Origin: Palsa-506 sp963836355
GTDB lineage: Bacteria > Actinomycetota > Actinomycetes > Streptosporangiales > Streptosporangiaceae
Direction of reading: 5' to 3'
Assembly: GCA_963836355.1 (NCBI GenBank)
Contig: CAWIJO010000002.1
Location: 1 to 64,000 of the forward strand
DNA: 64,000 nucleotides
The notes under the pieces were generated by a model. The model was not told the origin of the DNA. It made no database searches and saw only the letters and a program-made list of their open reading frames with translations. Positions 1 to 9,592 of this stretch are shown here, piece after piece (positions within the stretch are counted from its first letter, which is position 1; each line of letters opens with the position of its first letter). Made by a program: the position numbers and the translations under genes.

Positions 1-210
1 CCAGGCGACGTACGCGGCGGCCTGCCGCTTGTATGCCTTGACGGTGCTGGCCGACAGCTTGCACCTGTCAAGATGCCGGTACACCGCGGCGAGGGCTTCC
101 CGGGCGGCTGCCGCGCTGTCGTCGGCGGGTCGCAGCGGCACGACGGGCGCGGTCACCCGGCGTTGTCCGGCGCCGGCCTGCCGGGTTGCGTAGGTTTTGG
201 CCTCATCCAC
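1..210 (-). CDS. Tyrosine recombinase, N-terminal part (TnpI-like resolvase of the Tn3-family element)
   Basis: A GTG start at 210-208 lies 8 bases after an AAGGAG ribosome-binding site, and the frame stays open to the window edge (70 codons seen). Residues 45-70 (YRHLDRCKLSASTVKAYKRQ and onward) look like the SAM-like core-binding domain of XerC/D-type recombinases. The catalytic domain lies outside the window. It follows tnpA on the same strand and has an array of four repeats just upstream of its start, as TnpI of Tn4430 does. It probably resolves transposition cointegrates, and binding to the repeats may also repress its own promoter. The assignment to TnpI rests on context because the catalytic half is not visible. 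Confidence 0.72.
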   Translation of the reverse strand, partial: MDEAKTYATRQAGAGQRRVTAPVVPLRPADDSAAAAREALAAVYRHLDRCKLSASTVKAYKRQAAAYVAW

Positions 211-223
211 GGACCCGCTCCTT

Positions 224-326
224 GTTATCCGCTGAGTTCCCGCCCCGGTTCAGGGCTGCCGGGAGCGTCGTTATCCGCTGAGATCCTAACGTTTCCCAGC
301 GGATAATTATAGTTATCCGCTGAGAT
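224..326. promoter_or_regulatory. Candidate internal resolution site (four recombinase-binding motifs)
   Basis: The motif TTATCCGCTGRG occurs four times. Two direct copies lie at 225-236 and 271-282. An inverted pair lies at 295-306 and 313-324, facing each other across the 6-base spacer TTATAG. One inverted core pair plus two direct accessory copies, immediately upstream of a tyrosine recombinase gene, is the known architecture of the Tn4430 IRS (IR1-IR2 and DR1-DR2). The motif sequence itself is not known to me. Confidence 0.6.
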
Positions 327-357
327 TGCCGCATGCTGCGGCGGCGCGCGGGAGCTG

Positions 358-3300
358 TCAGGCGGCCAGGCCGCAGACGGTGAAGTCGACTTCCTTGAGC
401 TCCGGATTGAACGCTTCGGGCTGGCGGGTGAGCTCGTCGGTGGCGTAGGCGCCGAACCGGGTGATGTGGGCGCGCAGGTACGGGGACAGCGCGCCGAGCT
501 GGTCTGCGGTGATGGTCCAGCCCTCGGCGACCAGGCCGCGGACCACGTCCATGATGTCCAGGGCGTTGTGGAAGATCACGCAGTTGGCGAGCAAGGTGTT
601 GAGCTTGATCAGCTTCTCCTGCTCGGCGGGGTCGTTGTCGGCCAGCACGCCGTTGTTGCCGAAGGACAGCCACTGGGCGAAGCCGTGGTAGGACTCGACC
701 TTGTTGGTGGCGGCGGTGATGCGCGCCCGTAGCCGGGGGTCGGCCAGGTACCGCAGCAGCGCCACCGTCCGGACGCTGCAGCCGACCTCGCGGAACACCT
801 TGTAGATGCGGTTCTTGCGGGAGTTGGACCGCAGCCGCCGCATCAGCGTGGCCGAGGACAGGCGGCCCGCGCTGATGGAGATCGCGACCTGCATCAGGTC
901 CCGCCAGTGCCGTTCGATCAGCGGCCAGTCGATGACGTTACGGCCGCGCTCGCCGAACAGTTCGTCGATGTGCGGGTAGATCAGGTGCTCGCTGGCGCGG
1001 AAGAAGATCAGGTCCTTGAAATTGCGGATCCGGGGCATCAGGTCAAAGCCGAACAGCGTGGCCAGGGTGAACACCGGGAAGCTCTGGCCTTGCGTGTCGG
1101 CGTGCACGGCAGTGGGCTGGATGTCGGAGGTGTTGGCCAGCAGGCCCTCGATCAGGTGCACCGCCTCCCACACCCCGACCGGGATGAACCTGGAGAACAG
1201 CGCCACGTAGGTGTCGGAGACGTAGTGGTACGCGATGCCGCCAACGCCCCCGTACCGGATGTTGGTCTCGGCCAGCAGGTTATCGATGTAGGTTTCCACC
1301 TGGGTGCCGTCGGCGGCTACCGCGGTGCCGTCCCCCCACGCCTTGACCACGTCCAGCTCGGCGAAGGCGTTGACCACGGTCGCGATCGCGGCGTTGAGCT
1401 TGTTCAGGTCGATGTGCCGGTTGCGCACCATCGACAGCTCCCGCGCCGATACCCCGGCGATGTGCCGGGCCGCCTCGTACGGGCCGATGTTGGCCCCGCC
1501 GGTGAACACCGCCATGCAGTACCGGCCCAGCGGATCGGAGATCTTGGGGTCCGATCCGGAGGCCGGGCCGAAATGGTGGTGCCAGCCCAGCCAGTAGGCG
1601 GTACGGGCCACGATCGACAGCAGCGATCGCTCCGGCATCCGCCGGCTGATCGCCTCCGCGAGCTTCTCCGCGGCCTGCGGGGTTCCCGCGCTCCGGCGCC
1701 GTTTGAGGGACGGTACCCCGTCCTCGCCGATCACCAGGTCGGCGTTGTCCTCATATCCGGCGTCCAGCGCGGCGGCCGCGTCCAGGTGCGCGTGCCGCAG
1801 CTGCCCGGTGAACCCTGCCGCGGTGGTCGGCAGGCCGACCTTCTCGCAGAACCCCTCCAGCAGCGGCTCGCACTCTGACCAGGGCAGCAGGTTGGCGCGC
1901 CAGTCGGCGTACTCCCCGGCGCCGGCTACCGCGATATCCCCGGTGCGCAGCTCCCCGGCCAGGTAGCTGACCACCATCGCCTCGAAGTGCCGCCGGACCA
2001 CCATGCCGGGGTGGCGGCGGTCGGTGACCGCCCGCCGCCAGTTTCCCGAGGCGAACCCAAGACCCGGCTCGGGGTCACCGTCGTCGGCGGCCGGTGGCAG
2101 CGGGATGAAGTCACGGCGCATGGCGTGACAGGCCCGGGCGTGCTCCAGCGCGGCCAGCACCGGGGCGTCGCTGGAGGTGGCCACCAGCTCCAGCTTGCCG
2201 GCCAGCTCGAACATCACCGCCCGGTCCTTGCGGAAGAACCGGTGCACCAGCACCTCGTAGTTGTCGCCGTGAAAGGCCGATACCTCCTCGATGCCGGCCA
2301 GCTGGGCGGCGAACCCGCCGGCCTCCTGGACTGCGGCCACCGCGCGGGCCGTTCCCTGCCCCGGCGCCTGGCTGGCGGTCTCGCCGTCCGGATCGAGATG
2401 TTCCAGCACGGTGCGGTAGGTGCCGATCAGCTGTTCCGACGTCTCCCGCTGCCGTAGCCGGATCTCCTCCAGCTCGGTCCTGGCCTTCTTGACAATGGCC
2501 GCCATCCGCTTGCACAGCATCTCGGCCAGGTCGTCGCGGGCCCGCATCCGCGCGGTGTGCACCAGGCACGCCACCAGCGCCAGCCGCTTGGCCTCCTCAT
2601 ACCGCGACAGCGTGTCAATGTCCTGGGCAGCCGCCTCCCCGGCAAAGTCAGCGACCTTGCCCGGCGCGACCCCCTCCAGCCACGCCGCGGTGTCCCCCAG
2701 CTCGTCGACCTGGTCCAGGTACCCGGCCTGGGCCTTGAACCGGGACCAGGTGGCGCGCTGGGCCGGCTTCTTCAGCCGGTTGAACATCGACCTGCCATCA
2801 ATTCCCGCCGTCGTCAGCAGCCCGCGCATCCGCTGCCGTCCCTCCGGGCCCATCCGGGAGCAAAAATGCCCGCGAAGATCCCGGCGTTGACCTCGGCGCG
2901 GATGGCGGCGGCCATCTCGTCCAGCGTGGAGAATGCCGGGAGCTCCAGCGAGGCCTCGACCAGCCGCTCCAGCGCCACGTTGATCAGGTCCGGCGGGTGG
3001 TTCTTCACCAGAGCCGCCTCGCGGATCGCAGCCGCCGCCAGCATCCGGGCCCGCCGCTGGTCATAAGTCACGCCCTGACGGGCCCGCACCTGCTGACGGT
3101 GCCATTTGGCCGTCCGCGCCGCACCGTGATCAGGCTCGACCTCCGGGCCCAGGCCCAGGCAGCGCCGCACGTGGTCGGTGACGGCCTCGGGGATCTCCTC
3201 CCGCGAGCAGAACCGCGCCATCTTCTGGAAGCACTTCAGGTCCAGCACCAGCGCCAGCAGCGCCTCCGGGCTCGTGGTCCGCTCACGCGCCCAGGCGACC

Positions 3301-3392
3301 TCCTCCGCCGCCGGGGTGAAGAACACGTGCAGCACCCGTGCCGAGGTCAGCCGCTTGAATTGCGGATAGGCAGTGCGCTCGATCGACGTCAC
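358..3392 (-). pseudogene. tnpA: Tn3-family transposase TnpA, split by a -1 frameshift
   Basis: The two pieces together make about 1,010 residues, normal for Tn3-family transposases. The N-terminal piece starts at a GTG (3392-3390) behind a GGAG site and carries the DUF4158 DNA-binding region. The C-terminal piece (358-2853) carries the DDE region, for example SDTYVALFSRFIPVG, HADTQGQSFPVF and NKVESYHGFAQWLSFGNNG. The frames differ by one base at a run of five A residues (2862-2866; T5 on the coding strand). Moving back one base there restores IF-CSRMGPEGRQRMRGLL, so a single indel explains the break. It could be a real mutation, a sequencing error or, less likely, programmed slippage. The outer terminal repeat should lie beyond 3393, where a GGGG-starting stretch on the minus strand near 3466 is an unproven candidate. 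Confidence 0.9.
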
Positions 3393-4114
3393 CCGCCCGC
3401 CCTCTCCGACCACGCCGAACCAGGACCCCACGCACCGTAACGGCGAGCGATCATCCCGGCCCCGCAATTCACCGAACCGCAACCAACCAGCCCAGAGCGT
3501 CGCACCTCAGCCAGCGCCTGAGGCGGTCATTAGCCCGTTGCCCCTTTCAGCCATACTTGGTCTGCCCCCGGGATCCAGGTGCTGCGGTTGTGGGAGATGC
3601 AGCAGTACGGCCGTGAAAGCTACGGCGACGCCGGTTACGTCGGCATCTACGGAATGCCGCCTTCGCAGCTGTACTGGAACTCCCGGCACATGCCGGCCGC
3701 CCGCGCCGTGGGGTTCGAACGAGCGCGAGCTGGTCGTCGCGTTCCTTGCCCCGGGACGCGGATCTACGACCTGAACGCCCCCGGGTGAAAGCCACGGCAT
3801 CCTCATCGGCACCCGATCGTGGACCCTGCCAGCTGCCCGGGCGTGACGTGAGTGGCCAGATGCCGTAGTTTTACGGTATCTGCGGTGCCTGCTGCCGCCC
3901 TAACGTCTCGGCCAACTGCCGGACGAGACGGAGAAACGAACGGCAATGGCGACCGCCGACTTGTCAAAGGACAGCATCGCTGCTGCCCGCAAGACGCTGA
4001 TCAGCGTTCTCCCCGCCTCGTGGCAGGGCTGGCTTGGCCTGCCCACCGTGCACGCGCGCGGCAGGAATGGCCGGCCTGGCACCCCGCGAATCGATGTCAG
4101 TATCAGGAGGAACC
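3393..4114. other. Gene-poor stretch with one unidentified coding relic
   Basis: The left part should hold the outer end of the Tn3-family element. Between about 3570 and 3788 the plus strand shows coding-like sequence containing GYVGIYGMPPSQLYWNSRHM. It appears to continue in another frame as NERELVVAFLAPGRG and then as IYDLNAPG before a stop, so it looks like a frameshifted end of an unknown gene. An ATG at 3946 opens a short frame with no recognisable product. Confidence 0.35.
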
Positions 4115-4481
4115 ATGGCTCAGAAGGCGGCAATCAGCCTGACCACCGGTCTGGAGGACCCGGAAAAGGTGACCGTGGCGTTCCTCGTCGCAGTCGGTGC
4201 GGCCGAGCAGGGCCGGCCGAACCCTGATGTTCCTGACCAAGGAAGCGGTCCGGCTCGCCGTGCCCGGTGTCGCCGTGGGCGTGGCCTGCGACGGCTGCCC
4301 AGCCCTGCCTGACCTGCTTGGCCGGTATGAGGCAGCGGGCGGGCGCTTCCTGGCGTGCCCGATCTGCCTCGATGCCAGGCAGCTGGACAAGGGCGACCTG
4401 ATAGGCAGCGCGGAGATCGGGGGCACGGCGCCGCTTTGGCAGTGGATAGGCGATGAGGGCGCTGTAACGTTCAGCTACTGA
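4115..4481 (+). pseudogene. DsrE-family small protein, frameshifted
   Basis: The ATG at 4115 follows AGGAGG. It starts MAQKAAISLTTGLEDPEKVT, and after one extra base near 4212 continues in the next frame as RTLMFLTKEAVRLAVPGVAV through CDGCPALPDLLGRYEAAGGR and ends WIGDEGAVTFSY. The joined protein of about 121 residues matches actinobacterial DsrE/DsrF-like proteins over its full length, including the C-terminal CPICLDAR segment. These proteins relate to sulfur-relay families, but this subgroup has no proven role. After the stop, the same frame reads ARAWNGRPLTVLNNNPDNC to a stop at 4587-4589, probably the tail of another lost gene. Confidence 0.8.
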
Positions 4482-4609
4482 TCCCGGCGCAGCAGCGCCC
4501 GTGCCTGGAACGGCCGGCCGCTGACCGTCCTGAACAACAACCCGGATAACTGCTCCCCGCTGAAAATCATCCCGGGCTGCGTCAACTGAGCTGCGATCGG
4601 CCGGCCGGG

Positions 4610-5174
4610 TCAGCAGCACTTGAGGTGGAATGCGGCCGCCTCGATCGGAGAGCCGGTCATGCCCACCACCCAGGTGTCGCTGGCGGAACTTGCGGCCACG
4701 CCGTCCAGCGAGTTCTCGCTTCCCGGGCCGCCGAGATCCGGGCTGGTCACCTGGGCCCAGGCAGTGCCGTCCCAGTGCACGGTCAGCGTGCTGGTGAGCC
4801 CTCTGGCAGGGGTAACGGTGCCGACCGCCCAGGCGTTCCCGGCCGAGGTGGCGGCCACGCCGTCCAGCCGTTCATCGCCCCCGGCGTTGGCGCTGGGGAC
4901 CTGAGTCCAGGCGGTGCCGTCCCAGTGCAGGATCAGGGTCTGGGTGCCGTCGGCGGTGGAGTAGTCACCCACCGCCCAGGCGTCACACGCAGTCAGCACG
5001 GCCACGCCGTCGAGCCGGCTCTGACCGGTCCCGGGAACGGGCGGCTGACCGCCGGTCCAGGCCTGGCAGGCCGCCGCGTAGACGCTGCCCGGCGCAAGCG
5101 GTGAGCGTGCCCGCCAGCACCAGCGGGGCCGTAGTGACACTCAGCAAACGTCCGGTATGCCGTTGTCTGCGCAC
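4610..5174 (-). pseudogene. Lipoprotein with beta-propeller-type repeats, frameshifted
   Basis: The start is a GTG at 5174-5172 behind GGAGCATCACAG. It encodes RRQRHTGRLLSVTTAPLVLA followed by the lipobox-like TLTAC, so the product would be a membrane-anchored lipoprotein. About 25 codons in (near 5095) the frame changes. The rest has three repeats of about 45 residues with the pattern LDGVA..SA..AWAVG and TL..HWDGTAW.QV, a blade-like unit common in secreted actinobacterial proteins. Only three units remain, fewer than a complete propeller needs, so the gene is probably also truncated. No enzymatic residues are evident. Confidence 0.75.
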
Positions 5175-5227
5175 CTGTGATGCTCCTTCCCCGGTTTGCG
5201 TATCTGTGATGCTCCGTCCCCCGGTTT
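5175..5227. repeat. Two near-identical copies of a ribosome-binding-site region
   Basis: The sequence CTGTGATGCTCC(T/G)TCCCC followed by GGTTT occurs at about 5175-5197 and again at 5203-5227. On the minus strand each copy contains GGAGCATCACAG, the Shine-Dalgarno region of the lipoprotein relic, so the upstream leader was duplicated once. Confidence 0.7.
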
Positions 5228-5366
5228 CCGCACAATGCCCGCCTGACGACCCTGCCACCTGGTCCTGGAACGGCGCTGGAACGGCGCTAAAGCACCGGCG
5301 CTGAAACCCGCCCGGCAGGTCATGCCGCGGCCCCCCGATGGCCAGGGCGCAGAGCGCGCCGGGAGC

Positions 5367-6679
5367 TCAGGCGCGGGCGGTGATGATCGGGCCGAGGCGG
5401 ACGCTGGGCTGGCTGGGTAGTCGTTTTGCCTCGCGGATACCGCTGGTCATCGCCCCGTCGGCGTAGGCCATCCGCGCGCTTTGGGTGTGCTCTCCGGCAA
5501 ACATCAGGCGCCCGCCGACCGGCTCGCCGAGCAGGTCAGCGTCGGCCGGGCTGGATCCTGGGGGACGGGCTGGATCCTGGGGGGATGTGGGCGTAGGCGC
5601 CGCCGCTGTAGGGATCATTTGCCCATGAAGACACGGCCACAGCCGTCGTCGCCGGGCACGGGCCGCCGATCGCCTCGGCGAGCATGTCGAGGACCCAATG
5701 GGCGGCGTCGTCCGGGGTCGCGTCGAGGATATGTCTGGTGGCGCTGTGGAAGATTTGAAAGGCCAGCGCCGGGCCAGCGCCGAACGCGTCTTGCCCGATC
5801 GCCCAAACCGTCGGGTGCCCGGGGTTGCGAGGGAACAGCATCAGATGGGGGAAGCCCGCGGCGCGCCAGAAAGGCTCGTCGAACCGCATCGTCACCTTCT
5901 CGTAGCTGCCGAATCCTAGCCGCTCGATAGCAGCCAGCCGACTAGGCGGCAGCGTGGGCGAGAACCGCGGCGCGCCCCCGCTTGAGCACGCCCAGCGGCA
6001 CGGTCACTACCAGGTGCGAGCCTTCCTCCGTTGTGCCGTCGATACCACGGGCACGGACACCATTTGCCGAGCGCCCCTGGTATTCGAGCTCGTTCCACAT
6101 CCAGCGCAGCGACTGGCGCTCAGCGAGGTCGGCTGATTCGGCCTCGATAAGCGCGTGCAGCGCCTGGCGCGCTCGCCGCGCCGGGCCCGGTGCCAGGCCG
6201 GCCCCGGCCACGAATGCTGCCAGCCCGTCCGCCGCAGACGCATCCGGGCCGAGTTCGTCGCGCAGCCGGTCGACCGCGTCCGGGAAGGCCTCGAACTGCA
6301 TGCACAGGCTCGCCGCTACCTCGGCGGCGGACAGGCGACGTCCCTCGCCGCAGTCGAAGCCGCCCAACTCAGGCAGCGGGTTCGCGCTGCGACAGGGGAC
6401 GCCGACCTGGTCTGCGAAGGCACGCATCGGGTTCCCGACCGGCGTGTGTATCCACGAGCCGCCCAGATCGACCGGCGAGCCGGCCAAGTCAACGGTGTGC
6501 AGGCGGCCACCGATCCGGTCGCGCGCCTCCAGCACGACGCATTCGACCTCACCGTGAGTCAGCGCGTTCGCGACCGTCAATCCGGCGATCCCCGCACCGA
6601 CCACTACCACGCGCTCGACCGGCCCCAGCAGCTCGCCGGGAACATCCGCTCGCTCGTCGTCGAAAGTCTCAGCGGCCAA
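5367..6679 (-). pseudogene. Flavin-dependent amine oxidase, multiply broken
   Basis: The N-terminal piece (5942-6679) has the FAD-binding signature VVVVGAGIAGLTVANAL, then ARDRIGGRLHT and DLGGSWIH as in flavin monoamine oxidases. Other frames carry YEKVTMRFDEPFWRAAGFPH (about 5700-5930) and the C-terminal FAD motif GGRLMFAGEHTQ (about 5400-5480). Two frameshifts, near 5930 and 5560, break the frame. A stretch is also missing before VTVPLGVLKRG, where intact oxidases have a substrate-domain segment, which points to an internal deletion. The enzyme would have oxidised an amine to an aldehyde or imine with hydrogen peroxide release. The start codon is TTG and uncertain. Confidence 0.85.
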
Positions 6680-6778
6680 CCCGTCTCACCCCCGTCGGAG
6701 AATCGTGGGCGCCGCAGCGGATGACCGAAGATCCCCAGTGGATTCTAGCCGGACACGGCAGCCGCGGGCCTTGCCCCG

Positions 6779-7142
6779 ATGACATTAAGTTAGGCAGTCA
6801 CGGGCATCAGCCAGAAGACGATCCTGGTCAGAGGGTCAGCCGGGTGGTCTCGCCGGATCTGCGGGTCTTGTACCGGCCGCCGGAGCGCTTGGTCTTGCGT
6901 TCGCAGCGGCGGCCTGGCCGACCGGGGACGAGGTTGCGTCGGCAGTGTGCGCGTGCGCTGCCCCCGCCCGCCTGATCGATGACCTCCCGGTCCACCGGCT
7001 CCGGGGTGAACGAACACCGGCCGCCCGCACCCCGATCCGATCCGATCCGATCCGGTCCGCCAGCGGTCCCTGCCACCACCTGCTGCCCTGGTCTCGCCAC
7101 GCAGGCGATCATAGGGACGATACTAGGCTAACTTAACGCCAT
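6779..7142 (-). mobile_element. Internally deleted (MITE-like) copy of the IS4-family element
   Basis: Both ends match the full element at 8082-9572: the left 170 bases around ATTAAGTTAGG and GGGCATCAGCCAGAAG, and the right 190 bases ending in CTAACTTAACGCCAT. About 1.1 kb between them is missing. In the full copy the two break points each lie at GGCAG, so the deletion probably arose between short direct repeats. The remaining frame (6828-7112) fuses the first part of the transposase to its last part in frame, which cannot be catalytic. Intact ends mean it could be moved by the full element's transposase. No target duplication is visible. A GATCC pentamer is repeated several times near 7036-7060. 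Confidence 0.75.
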
Positions 7143-7228
7143 TGACCCGGCGCTCGTGCGGCGATCGGTAATTCATCGCTGATTTCTTGTATCTGCTAAC
7201 GGGTCGCTCACTCTTTACCGCTGACATT

Positions 7229-7342
7229 ACATCAACGGGAGGGAAGGGAATGTCACGTTTCATCACCAGAAGCCAGGCAGTCGCCACATCAACCGGAGGG
7301 AACACTATGTCGCGTTTCATCACCAGAAGCCGGGCAGTCGCC
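7229..7342 (+). repeat. 57-base tandem duplication of a translation start region
   Basis: Two adjacent copies of 57 bases, each with a GGAGGG ribosome-binding site, an ATG and the first codons MSRFITRS. The period is 19 codons exactly, so both ATGs (7250 and 7307) are in the same frame. Confidence 0.9.
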
Positions 7343-7855
7343 CTTATCGGCGCAGCTGCTGCGGTCACAGCTATCGTCGCGGGACCTGCCACGGCTTACG
7401 CTTCGACCCCGACCCCACACAAGCACCCCGTCGTGGTCCCTCACATCCCGCACTCGCTGATTGCCAAGGCGCTCCCTAGCGCGATCATCCCTACCAGCGG
7501 GCATGCTGGTATGACCAGGGCCGCCGCATCGCAGGACGGTTCAGTCGACGTCGGTGACCTCGGGCTCTGGTATTTCGACAGCGCCCACAAGTACGGCAGC
7601 GCCTACGACACTTCGCACAACGAAAACTGGCTGTTCGACAATCACTTCATCTCTTCCGGGTCAGGGCAAGGTTCGGTGGTCGCCAACAACTCGGAATTTG
7701 TCTGGAACCGCGACCCGCACACTGCGGTTATTGTCTGCACCGGGTACAACTACACCGGGTCCTGCGGCACCATAGCGCCGAACGGTTATGGAAACTTCAA
7801 TTCCACATATCGGAACAATGTGGAGTCGGTCTACTGGGCTAACTCGGTCAACTAG
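7307..7855 (+). CDS. Secreted small protein, peptidase-inhibitor I36-like
   Basis: From the ATG at 7307 the protein has 182 residues. MSRFITRSRAVALIG plus an Ala-rich stretch ending TAYA forms a standard Sec signal peptide. The mature part ends with VCTGYNYTGSCGTIAP, an NFNSTYRN segment and SVYWAN, which resembles the Cys-Tyr-Gly pattern of secreted actinomycete I36 inhibitor-like proteins. Only two cysteines are visible there, likely one disulfide. Starting at the upstream duplicate ATG (7250) would add 19 residues, including a second MSRFITRS, and would weaken the signal peptide. A strong hairpin terminator follows. The inhibitor role is inferred from family resemblance and target proteases are unknown. 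Confidence 0.75.
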   Translation: MSRFITRSRAVALIGAAAAVTAIVAGPATAYASTPTPHKHPVVVPHIPHSLIAKALPSAIIPTSGHAGMTRAAASQDGSVDVGDLGLWYFDSAHKYGSAYDTSHNENWLFDNHFISSGSGQGSVVANNSEFVWNRDPHTAVIVCTGYNYTGSCGTIAPNGYGNFNSTYRNNVESVYWANSVN

Positions 7856-7876
7856 CCGACCCGGCCCGCAACGTTC

Positions 7877-7908
7877 GTAAAGCTCCCGGCTTCGGTCGGG
7901 AGCTTTAC
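7877..7908 (+). terminator. Hairpin terminator after the I36-like gene
   Basis: GTAAAGCTCCCG and CGGGAGCTTTAC form a 12-base perfect stem around GCTTCGGT, 22 bases after the stop codon. There is no U-tract, which is common for actinobacterial terminators. Confidence 0.8.
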
Positions 7909-8081
7909 GGCGTACGAGGAGCACCTCGGAGCTGGCTGAGCTGGCAGGGGGATAGGCTGTCGAGAATCGCACCTGGCGAACTAGCCACCGGGGACTGATC
8001 GCGATACCTGCGAGCAGGAAGTTCGATGGGGCGGCCCTGGAGGACTGATGCATAGTCGAGGCGCTTACGCGGCAGGGCTCG

Positions 8082-9572
8082 ATGATATTAAGTTAAGCGA
8101 GAACGGGCATCAGCCAGAAGCTGATCCTGGTCGGCGGGGTCAGCCGGGTGGTCTCGCCGGGTTGCGGGTCTCGTAACGGTCGCCGGGGCGCCTGGTCTTG
8201 CGCTCGTAGCGGCGGCCTGGCAGACCGGAGACCAGGTTGCGCTGGCAGGTGATCTCGAAGGCGAGCTCTGTGGCGCTGCGGCCAGGCCGTCAGGGAAGAA
8301 AGCATCCGGGGTCGCTGATGCGGCTGCGGACGGCGTCGCGGGCGCGGGTGAAGGAGATCCGGGCCGGGTCTATCCCGGTGTCGTCCGCGGCGTGGCTGAT
8401 CAGGGTGCGGATGGCCTGGTAGCAGCAGAGCATGGCGTAGATCTCCTGGCGGATCATCGGCGGGGACTTCGAGCGCAGCACCACGGTGGCGCCGCCGCGG
8501 ATCGAGGTTTCCAGCTCATCGAAGCAGGTTTCCAGCTGCCAGCGGCAGGCGTAGGCACCGGCGGCCTGCCCCGGGGTCAGCAGGCCGGGATCGAGGATGT
8601 CGGTGACCAGGGTGAAGGTCTCGGAGATCTCGCTGCCGTCCTCGCTGGCCACCGAGTACTCGATGACGCGGACGGTGATGCCGGGAATGTCACCGCCTGA
8701 GGCGCCCGTGCAGCGCATCCGGCGGGAGGCGGCCGGGCCGGCCATCCGCGATAGCCACGTTCCGTCGGCAAGCACCTGGAGCACCGGGAGATCGACGTCG
8801 CTTTTCGCGCGCCACAGCACGTGCACCCCGGCCGCGAGCACCTCGGCGAGCAGCCCGTGGGACAGGAAGCTGCGGTCGGCGAGCAGCAGGTCCCCGGGCA
8901 CGAGCCTGCCCAGCAGCTGGCGGGCCAGCGGCTGCTCCCCGGCCGCCAGGCCCGAGGTGGCCGCGCCCAGCACCGCCCGGGTCCCGCACTCGCCGAGGCC
9001 GACGACGCGGATCTGCGGGTACGGGCCGCGGCCGCCCTCATTGGACGGGTAGCCGAACTCCGCCCCGTTCTCCGGCGTGTCCGGCAGGTCCAGGCACATC
9101 CCATCCACCGCCGCGAGCCGCATCCCGGACACGAACGCCGATCGCCCGCCCGGCCCGGCCAGCGGCCCGGCGGCCTCCTCCATCAGGGCCGCCATTACCT
9201 GCCAGCCCAGCCGCTGGCGCGCATAGGTCACGGCCGCCGCCGTCGGCTGCATCCCCGGCTCCACGCGGACCCGGAACCGCCGCGCCCAGTCCAGGCCCGC
9301 AACCAGCTTGTGCCACACCTCCGGGTAACTGGAGTTGAAGAACAGCACCATCGCGAGCAGGTAATACACCACCACCCGCGCCGGCAGGGTGCGCGTCCGC
9401 TGCTCGCGCACGCCCGCCTGATCGATGACCCGGTCCACCAGCTCCGGGGTGAACACCGCCGCCAGCACCCCGATCCCGATCCGGTCCGCCAGCCGGTCTC
9501 CGGCCACCACCTGCTGCCCTGGTCTCGCCACGCAGGCGAGCTTACACCGATGTAAAACTAACTTAACGCCAT
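8082..9572 (-). mobile_element. IS4-family insertion sequence (about 1.49 kb)
   Basis: The outer ends are imperfect inverted repeats, left ATGATATTAAGTTA and right (reverse complement) ATGGCGTTAAGTTAG. They surround one transposase gene. The same ends bound the deleted copy at 6779-7142, which fixes the boundaries. I see no target-site duplication at either copy. Confidence 0.75.
8290..9531 (-). CDS. IS4-family transposase (C-terminal tail probably frameshifted)
   Basis: The 413-residue protein starts at a GTG and carries the DDE triad of IS4 enzymes: Asp143 in AAVDGMCLDLPD, Asp219 in LLLADRSFLSH and Glu334 in YACRWQLETCF. The Y-(2)-R-(3)-E part of the IS4 signature is present (Tyr327, Arg330, Glu334), but the expected lysine six residues later is Glu341. 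The frame stops at 8290, while a tail RNLVSGLPGRRYERKT, also present in the deleted copy, is readable in another frame between 8290 and the element end. The enzyme may therefore lack about 40 C-terminal residues. Whether it is active cannot be judged. Confidence 0.85.
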   Translation of the reverse strand: MARPGQQVVAGDRLADRIGIGVLAAVFTPELVDRVIDQAGVREQRTRTLPARVVVYYLLAMVLFFNSSYPEVWHKLVAGLDWARRFRVRVEPGMQPTAAAVTYARQRLGWQVMAALMEEAAGPLAGPGGRSAFVSGMRLAAVDGMCLDLPDTPENGAEFGYPSNEGGRGPYPQIRVVGLGECGTRAVLGAATSGLAAGEQPLARQLLGRLVPGDLLLADRSFLSHGLLAEVLAAGVHVLWRAKSDVDLPVLQVLADGTWLSRMAGPAASRRMRCTGASGGDIPGITVRVIEYSVASEDGSEISETFTLVTDILDPGLLTPGQAAGAYACRWQLETCFDELETSIRGGATVVLRSKSPPMIRQEIYAMLCCYQAIRTLISHAADDTGIDPARISFTRARDAVRSRISDPGCFLP

Positions 9573-9592
9573 TAGACTTGGTCCGGCCAGCG

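Noticed and set aside
907..1878. 323-residue open frame opposite tnpA
   Set aside because: It is a GC-bias shadow of the transposase gene on the other strand.
6828..7112. 94-residue frame as a real gene
   Set aside because: It is the fused remains of the IS4 transposase ends within the deleted element and lacks all catalytic residues.
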